Assembly: GCA_014773175.1 (NCBI GenBank)
Contig: VXCM01000911.1
Coordinates: 62,001 to 126,000, forward strand
Source of the DNA: Lucifuga dentata
Taxonomy: Eukaryota > Chordata > Actinopteri > Ophidiiformes > Bythitidae
DNA length: 64,000 nt
Direction: 5' to 3'
Made by a program: the position numbers and the translations under genes. Each line of letters starts with the position of its first letter. Position 1 is the first letter of the stretch. The notes under the pieces were generated by a model. It was not told the DNA's origin. It did no database searches and was given only the letters and a program-made list of their open reading frames with translations. Below are positions 56,630-64,000 of the stretch, piece after piece.

Positions 56630-56689
56630 AATGGAAGCCCCGGGCAGGCATATCCTGCTTTGCTGTAAACTGAAACTTAACTAAATTGT

Positions 56690-57610
56690 TTGGATTTATC
56701 CAGATCCTTAACATCTCACATAACAGGTCCTTCTCGTCTCACTTGGCAACTTCTCTTCATCCTCAGGTCCCATCTCCTTGTGGGGGTCCCCCAGGGTTTA
56801 ATACTTGGTCCCGCTCTTTTGTCCATTTATATGCTCCCATTAGGCCACATTATCTGAAAATACAATATTTATTTTCACTGTTATGCAATGACATCTATCT
56901 TTACAGCCTCCAGCACATCAAATCCTGAATGGCTCAGAACTTTCTCCAGTGCAATGAGAATACATGAGAAATTAGCGTACTTGGTCCACATCACTTTCTA
57001 CATATTTAGGCTGTTTTGTTTTGTGAAGTCTTACACAAGAAATCTTTAAGTAATCCAGTTTCAACCAACTCTGTACTGTTTCCTGCTTTGAATTAGTTCA
57101 GAATGCTGCAACAAGGCTCTTAACATATAAAAGAGAGCCTATATTTATCACTCTGATTCTGGCCTCCTTCCACTGGCTCCCCATTTTCTGTAGAGTTAGT
57201 TTAAAATGCTGGTGTTTGTTTGCACACAATGGCCTACCTGTCCCTGTCCCACTGTCAAAGACTTCAAATGTTCATGACCAGGGCTCCAGTCTGTCTGCAG
57301 ACCCAGAACTAAGAGCCCTGTCGACAAGGCCATCTCACTAGCCTCAAAATAATGGAATTCCTTCCCCCTTCCATTCATTCTTCTCTCTGATGAATCTTTC
57401 GAAATTCACCTCAAAACATACTTTTACTCTTTGGCCTTTAAGTGTTCCTGACAGGAAATATTCCAAATGCCTGCAAATGCTGATAATCTGTATATTTTCT
57501 TGAAGTTGTGATTTTATTTTCTTTGCTCTGTTCTTTCTTCTCTTGACTTGGCACTTTAAAGCACTTTGATTCAAATGTGTTTATTGTACTATATAAATAA
57601 AGTTGAGTTG
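56690..57610 (+). mobile_element. L2-type LINE, truncated and degenerate
   Basis: Broken frames still show the reverse transcriptase order: GVPQG then LGPALLSIYMLPLG, a decayed YADD box (YANDIYLY), LQLVQNAATRLLT, ASFHWLPI, and NGIPSPF near the end. The 3' UTR has GCACTTTGATTCAAATGTG then TATATAAATAAAG. Frameshifts and stops show it is dead; the 5' part is missing. Confidence 0.8.
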
Positions 57611-57661
57611 AACTCCATGATATTAAAGCACAATTTCTAATTAATTTCTAATTAATGGGAT

Positions 57662-57710
57662 TATGTACATTACATTAATCTTTTAATTTATCATTAATGT
57701 AATGTACATA
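57662..57710. repeat. Perfect 18-bp-arm hairpin
   Basis: TATGTACATTACATTAAT at 57662-57679 is exactly inverted at 57693-57710, with a 13-base loop. It lies between the LINE and the sdk1 poly(A) region. Confidence 0.85.
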
Positions 57711-57739
57711 CTGTCGTGCTAAAACAGACCACACAGTCA

Positions 57740-59301
57740 TACTGTTTAACAATGACCATTTATTCACAAGCTGTATGGGATTTAAAACAAGCGTGGGGGN
57801 CTGCTGGGTGGAGGATGATGGGGGAGTGAAGATGTTTAAATTACACAAGCAAAAACTCTTAAAGATGATTTTGTTTGTTTTAACAGAAGTACAAAATACT
57901 GTGGGTCCTCATACTTCAAAGTTCACTCCCACTCACTTTAAACAAGAGGGGCACGTTCAAAACAGCCTGTAGTTTGGTTCTGCACTCACTGCAAGTTGTT
58001 AGGATTCTTACTGACCATTTATATTCCTCTTACATCTTCTTCTCCAGTCAACAGGTCAGAGGTCGCTGTGAGTTTGCTCCAGTGTTGTGTACTGTTTATT
58101 TTGAACTGCACAAACTTGTCCACACAACATACAATAGCACGCAAGTAAAAAGGGTTTCTCTATACAAAATCCATCTTAAAAATATGCACGGATGTACAAA
58201 CAGTGGCACACTTTGCTTAGCAGTGAACAACAAAGACAAATGAATGGGTTTCTAAAATAAGCACAGACCCACTGACAGACCCATGCTTGTAGGGACGCAG
58301 CATTACATTCAGGCACACACACTCAAACCTGTAAAAATGAAGGTAAGTTCAACAGAATCAGAAATCAAATGTGGTTCGGCTCAGTGCAAGCAATATGGCT
58401 TGGGAGGCTGGGAGCGCTGATGACAGGCAGTAGACAGTAAAAAATATGGTGGTACGTTTTTTTTTGTTTTTTTTTTTATATTCCAGCTCAGACCCAACAA
58501 CACAGCTCTCAGAAACCACACAACGGCCTCACTGAGGATGCCTTAAGTGCTGAAGAACCCCACACCCACAGTCCCGCTCCTTCCTTATTAAGTTCAAAAG
58601 TAAGTTAAGTTTCTTTTCTTCAGTGTGGATGTCTTTTAAAGCTCGTGGCTCTGCATTTGTGAAAGTGAAGCCTGTCAAAAAATATGCTCCTTTCTGTATC
58701 ATCTTTACTTTTAAATAATACTCAACCTTTCTCTCTCAGTGGGAGATACATAAATGGCATATCGGAGAGTGTGTGTTTTGTGCACATATATGAGGATACA
58801 GAGAATAGAAAACAGATATGTTGTGTGGAAATTCAGGTTCCACTGTTCAGCTTCATCCTCTCCCCTACATTTACACAAAGTAACACAAGTAGTATTTCAA
58901 TGCACAAAAGCATGCTCTCTTTGGAGAGTCTCTGGTGTAGGTATAAATATCTGATAGTATATGCCAATGTGAATGTGTGTGTGTGCACAAGAGAACAGTA
59001 ACTGTATGTATGCACAGTGACAGAAGAGCAAAAGAGTCCCTTAACACACACTCACCAGCACAGTGAGGATCTGTGTTAATGAGGGGAGAAGGTGAGTGAG
59101 AAGTGCAGGTTTAGTTCTTTGGGCATGAAAGACTATTTCATCACCAGTCCCTCCCACATCTTCCCATCTTGTCCTCCTGCTCCTCTAAAGTCACCTGCTC
59201 CTTCTCCTCCCATCCATCCGTTAGTCCAAACACACACATGCCCCTCCTTCATATTGTGTCTTTGTGTGCATTACTTTGTGTAGCTTTTTTTTTTTTTTTT
59301 T
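57740..59301 (-). other. sdk1: sdk1 3' UTR (probable)
   Basis: Non-coding, fairly CA- and T-rich. The likely poly(A) signal is minus-strand AATAAA at 57759-57764. The UTR start cannot be fixed because the end of the coding exon is hidden at an N (59302). Confidence 0.55.
57759..57764 (-). promoter_or_regulatory. Candidate sdk1 poly(A) signal
   Basis: AATAAA on the minus strand, the first canonical signal before the LINE debris. Confidence 0.45.
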
Positions 59302-59302
59302 N

Positions 59303-60778
59303 TACGCGACCCTGGGGGATTGGTGTTAGGGTTGACGTGTGTGTGCGCAGGCTGGCCCGTGGGTGTGTATGCGCCGCCTGTGCTGTGCTGGGTAACCACG
59401 GTCTGGTAGTACGGCTCTGTGTCTACAGTTGCACACTCGTCGTAGCCAAAAGGAGGGCTGATTCCCTTCAGGCCTTTGGGCTGGCGCTTCCAGGAGTTGT
59501 AGTAGGTGGGGTCACTCATGTAGTGGTTGACGAATGAGTGCTTGGGTTGCTCATCCTCATAGTCACTGTCTGTCAACTACACACACACAGAAACTGGGGT
59601 TTAGATTTTGACATTATACCGGAGAGGCAGATGGTAATAACATCAGATAAACTTTATCGATCCTCCAAGGGGAAATTCAAGGGTCCCAGCAGAAGGGAAG
59701 TACCATAAAACACAGTGATGTATTATAGATTCAAAAAATAATATAAATATTAAGACAAACCGTGAGTGCGTCTGTTATAATAGTCTGTCAATGGACTGAC
59801 TTATTATCATAATATTGCATGTTGGAACTCTCGCATACGAGGCTTTATGAGTTCTGTGATGTACATACATCATGTAAGACACACTGCTTTTTCATAATAG
59901 AAAAATGAAATGATAAAAAAATAAATTCATTAATCCAGTTTGCTTGACTATTAAAGTTAAATCATGCTATTTTTTTTTAACAGATTCCTTTGATATTTCG
60001 CTGTTAGTTCATTTGTTGACCATAAACTGGAAAACAGATGTGACACAGTAACATTTGCTAGCCAGCTAGGATACCATGGGACTCCTGTTTGATGGATTAA
60101 AACTTTCAGCTTTCTAGTAATGCGAATATGTATGGATACATTTCACAGGAAGATGGTACTATTAACACTGTTATCGCAGATTTTAGTTTAAAGAACAACT
60201 TAACACAAAATCCCCATTATTCTGAGTTATAAAGTTTCATGTGAAGTTACTTAAGAATGCTCTCAATTGCTTCTGGTGCCAGTTTGGAGGGTTCATTGTG
60301 AAAACCGTGCTTTCCCTTTTTACACCATAAAATCAAGATGGAGCTGCTGTCCAGATCTCAAAACGAGGCATACAGCCCATGATCTTTCCATGTACTCCAC
60401 ACCCTTAGGGCCCGAGGGTACACAAGGGTCTATGTCACTATCACTTCAATTTGGGCCATGCCTCTCTATGAAGGCATATAGGTGGTGGAGGGACGCTGGC
60501 CATAGTGGACTAGAGTCCCTTTTTTTCAGCAGTTGAATGCATTTTTTTTTTGAATATGTGAAGGAGGTGTAGTCAATTTCTCTTTAATGGTCTAATTCCT
60601 GTCAGCCAGTAATGACAGCTGCAATGGTTCAAATTCTTCAATTGCAATGAAAACTGTCTTACATGTGTGTCAGTCAGTTTGACAGCAAGGGACATTAACT
60701 CCAGGCCACATTCTTGCTGCGGTCCACAAAAAAATAAAAAATATTAGAACACAGACCATTCATCAACCAAGTCCATCG

Positions 60779-60834
<56 letters not shown>

Positions 60835-60977
60835 CCTCTGACTCAGAGACCTCAGTGGGTTTCTCGGTGAGCGTGATGCTCTCAGTGAGCACGGCTCCAT
60901 TATAGTTATTACAGATATCCTCATCAGAGTAGTGGAGAACACCTGGACTGGGCCTGGGAGGAGACCTGAACACACAC

Positions 60978-61030
<53 letters not shown>

Positions 61031-62439
61031 TTTGATACATTTTGAACAAAGTCAGGAAGTTGTATGCATGTGTATGTGTGAGTGTACACACTTGGTGCCA
61101 TTCTTTTTCAGGAAGGAGTTCTTGGTGTTAACTGTTCTGCTGTTGAGCTCCAGAGCAGTGAATCCTCCGTTGTCCAACGTTACAGCTTCCTCCACTATAG
61201 TCACGTTCTTACCTGGAGGGAAGAAACCCGTGAGGAAATGGAATCAGATGAAATCAGCTACTACTGAGGAAAATATGCCAATGATGAGCCTTTTACATAT
61301 GCAGACTGGTTTACGTATGTAAGCTTTTCAGAACCACACACTGACGATGATGGGTGGAAACATGAACAATAACAGCATGACTAGCTGCAGGACTTTGAAG
61401 CACAACCATTTTGCAAAAAATCAACAAATTATTGCAGTGACCCTAAAGCCCTGAATGTCATAATTGGGCTGCCCTATAAATACCACACCTGTGCTGCAGG
61501 CCTTGTACTTGGAGCGGCGTCCATGAAGCACCAGTGTGAAGACCAGGACCAGAATAAGGATGATACCCACCAGAGCCATGACAAGCAGGAACCACCACTC
61601 CTCATAGAAAGGACGGCCTGACAGTGCTGCAGGCAGAGAGAGGAGAGAAGATGAGGAGAAGGAGATTCATTTTGTTTAGTTCACCACTCCGATATAGTTT
61701 CTTTCACAGAACTATATCAGATTCACAGGGACATTAGCTTTACTTTTTACCTGAGAAAATCTCACCTTTATAAAATTATCTACATTAAGGACTTTGTGAA
61801 ATATTGCTTTTTTAATATAAGTATCAGAATTAAACAGAGATATAGGCTATTTCTCAAACACATACTAACTATGACTTAGAACCAACAAAGAGGCTTCAGC
61901 TAGAAATCTATTGGTTGCACGAATCTGTCTATAGAGTTAGCAGTTTATAGTATACGTAGCTGCAATAAAATTAGGAAGATTACAATATTCTGTTTTTGTT
62001 GATGCTGTCAGAAATGTTTTGATTTTGGTAAATTTGTAAGCTATTAGTTATTGCTGACGCTGTCTGTACAATATTATACTGAAAGGTGTTTCTAATTTTT
62101 TGTCCATCCCCGGTTGCATACAGTACATGAGAACAGATTATTAGAAAAATGTGTAAACTGGGTAGTTTTATTCTAAGTACAAATGAGTAATATGCATAAC
62201 ATACTGACAGTCTATACTGTAGATATCTTTGTAAAACCAGCCTACAGGATTCAGCCATGATTTGGGTTTGCGCAGTAAACACAGTTGTAGTTGTTTCACT
62301 TTACCTCTAGATGGTAGCAAATGCACATGACAGCAATTACAGTAAAATACAACATTGTATGGAACTGACGAGAAATCCAGCCAACCCCCATTCACAGTTA
62401 GATCACCCTGTATTTATCCATTAGCCGAATCTTCACTCT

Positions 62440-62473
<34 letters not shown>

Positions 62474-63866
62474 NGGGGGGGGGGGGGGACTTTGCATACC
62501 AGCAAGAGCAGCAGAGGCTGTACTTGGCTGTCCGTATCCATAGCGATTGACAGCAATGACTCTGAACTCGTAGCTGATCTCTGACCTCAGCCTCTCCAGA
62601 GGTACTGAAACAGATCTACTGCTGGGAGGGAGAAGCTTGATGAAGGAGTCCCATACGCCTTCATCTGGGGGGGGNGGGGGGGGGGGGGGGTGAGAGCGAG
62701 AGCGAGAGTGAGATCACTGTGCCTTCAACCTGATGGAGACAATACAATTACAATTTTATGGTGTGAATAATGAGGATGGAATCTACCCTGACAGAGATAT
62801 GATAAATACAAGAGAGAGGATGCTCCGTTTGAGAGTTACTCCCTTTAAAATGTCAAGATGCGATATGATAAATTGTCAAATTACATTTATGATGATAATG
62901 ACGATGGCGCTGATGACTATTATTGTTCACATCAGTAGGAGTATCACTATCATTAGCAGTACAAGAATTATTGCACACTCGACTCTCTGCCCTGCATAGC
63001 TTAAAACTGCTTGTCATAGACATGTATTCGCTATATTGCGTCTCTGGTAAACTATTACAAAACTGTAACTGACGCGATTTGCATACAAGGTGTAACTTAG
63101 CGAAAATGGAAAAAGCTGCACTCATTAAGGTTTTGAAGTGCAGTATTTAGAATTGATTTTAGTCAATATTGTATAACTCTAAATAGAATTAGCAGAAATG
63201 ATGAAAACATATAAAATAAGTTATGTTTGACCTGTGATGTTTATGATTCAGCTTACCTGAGGGGCGTGCCTCAATAACATATCCAACTACAGGTGCTTCA
63301 CCTGTATCTCCCTCTGACCAATGGATAGTGAGGACAGAAGAGGTCTTGGTAATGAACATTTCCATAGGAGACCCAGGGGTGCCTTTAGTAACAGAGGTAA
63401 CAGTTGTTAACTTAATTTGATGGATGCCCCTCCTCCAGCATGTAAACATGCAGAGCAATAGCTGTTCTTACCTTTAATAGGCTGTGCAGTGATGTTGGCA
63501 TATATGGGTGGTCCATAGCTGACAGTTTGAGCCTGAACACTGAAGCTGTAGGTCACTCCGCTGGTCAGGTCTCGAACCTTCAGCCATCGTTGCCAGCTAC
63601 CCTTCACATCCACTGTCACCACTTTACTCACCCCTGCTCTCACACAGACAGGTAAAGAAAAAGTCAATTTTCTCCTCAGAAAACTGACTTGAGTGTGTGT
63701 GGGTTTACATGCATGTATGCATGTCTACCTTGTACGGAAGCAGTGGGCTGGTAGATGACCCTGTAGCCCTCCAGCTGTCCATTAGGAGTAATTGGAGCTC
63801 CCCAGGACACATTGACACTTCCTCCTGTCACCTCTGAGAAGGACAGATAGCTGGGCTGGCTGGGAG
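59303..63866 (-). CDS. sdk1: Sidekick-1, C-terminal part (fibronectin III, membrane helix, tail)
   Basis: Eight minus-strand exons join in phase: 63729-63866, 63472-63633, 63257-63382, 62500-62664, 61489-61626, 61092-61212, 60836-60965, 59303-59576. The gene continues off the right edge. The first four encode fibronectin III repeats ([44 protein letters not shown]). Then comes one membrane helix after FYEEWW ([20 protein letters not shown]). The tail carries [20 protein letters not shown] and [19 protein letters not shown], hallmarks of Sidekick. Sidekicks are homophilic adhesion proteins of retinal synaptic layers. The family ends in the PDZ ligand GFSSFV; here the frame runs into an N at 59302 just before it, so the C-terminus is missing from the assembly. 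sdk1 rather than sdk2 is chosen from foxk1/radil linkage and the tail sequence. Confidence 0.93.
59645..59685 (-). mobile_element. LINE 3' tail fragment
   Basis: The minus strand reads GAATTTCCCCTTGG then GATAAAGTTTATC, a teleost LINE terminus like that at 20040-20150. It is in an sdk1 intron, sense to the gene. Confidence 0.5.
60784..60832. repeat. (GA)n microsatellite at an sdk1 splice donor
   Basis: About 24 GA units. In the sdk1 transcript this is a (CU)n tract starting within a few bases of the donor at 60835. Confidence 0.95.
60970..61024. repeat. (CA)n microsatellite at an sdk1 splice acceptor
   Basis: About 26 CA units. In the sdk1 transcript this is a (UG)n tract ending a few bases before the acceptor AG at 60966-60967. 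Confidence 0.95.
61627..62499 (-). other. sdk1: sdk1 intron before the membrane exon
   Basis: No gene is seen. It has AT-rich unique sequence and a TG repeat running into an N and G-run (62441-62489). Confidence 0.8.
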
Positions 63867-64000
63867 CTGAAGACACATGGAGGATGACAGAAGAAATTAG
63901 TGTAAAGGAATAAAGGAATTAAAAGAGGCTAAAATAACAAGCTTCTTACAGAGCCATAAGCAATCTAAGCTTTACATAGCTACAGTTTGGCTGGGACCAC

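Overview
The window is vertebrate nuclear DNA, almost certainly from a percomorph-type teleost. Genes are split into many exons with GT-AG introns. Dinucleotide microsatellites are abundant, fish-type LINE tails, MITEs and a solo LTR are scattered through it, and the proteins match fish or vertebrate families. There is no sign of bacterial or viral genome organisation. Fifteen single N bases, mostly inside homopolymer or microsatellite runs, mark places where the assembly was joined.

Layout, left to right. (1) 1-9464 (+): the 3' half of radil (DIL region, then PDZ), followed by a long 3' UTR to about 11.8 kb. (2) 13772-23118 (-): a complete nine-exon foxk1 (FHA plus forkhead), convergent with radil. 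(3) 23.2-26.6 kb: repeats, including a long-armed inverted-repeat element and an L1-type LINE remnant. (4) 26601-31420 (-) and 32438-38661 (+): two head-to-head CYP3A genes sharing a 1-kb promoter interval. The minus copy is a textbook 13-exon, 504-codon gene. The plus copy has exon 11 split by a 647-bp insertion and a GC splice donor. (5) 40573-42729 (-): gpank1. (6) 46235-49819 (-): a large coding exon joining a Ty3/gypsy Gag-like domain, four AT-hook repeats and 21 C2H2 zinc fingers. (7) 54.3-57.7 kb: retroelement debris (LINE tails, a truncated L2-type reverse transcriptase, a solo LTR). (8) 57.7-64 kb (-): the 3' end of sdk1 (fibronectin III repeats, one membrane helix, cytoplasmic tail), running off the right edge.

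The order radil / foxk1 / sdk1 and their orientations match, from general knowledge, the block containing RADIL, FOXK1 and SDK1 on human chromosome 7p22. The CYP3A pair, gpank1 and the Gag/zinc-finger gene lie between foxk1 and sdk1. The genes are not an operon; each is its own transcription unit. The CYP3A pair is the only set likely to share regulation.

The most interesting locus is the Gag/AT-hook/zinc-finger gene. It looks like a retrotransposon capsid domain captured by a DNA-binding protein, comparable in architecture to mammalian SCAN zinc-finger proteins. It also carries an in-frame ATG-to-TGA leader just upstream. Other points worth checking are the precisely placed insertion in the second CYP3A gene, a family of about 600-bp TTAA-flanked elements, and assembly joins that hide the end of sdk1.
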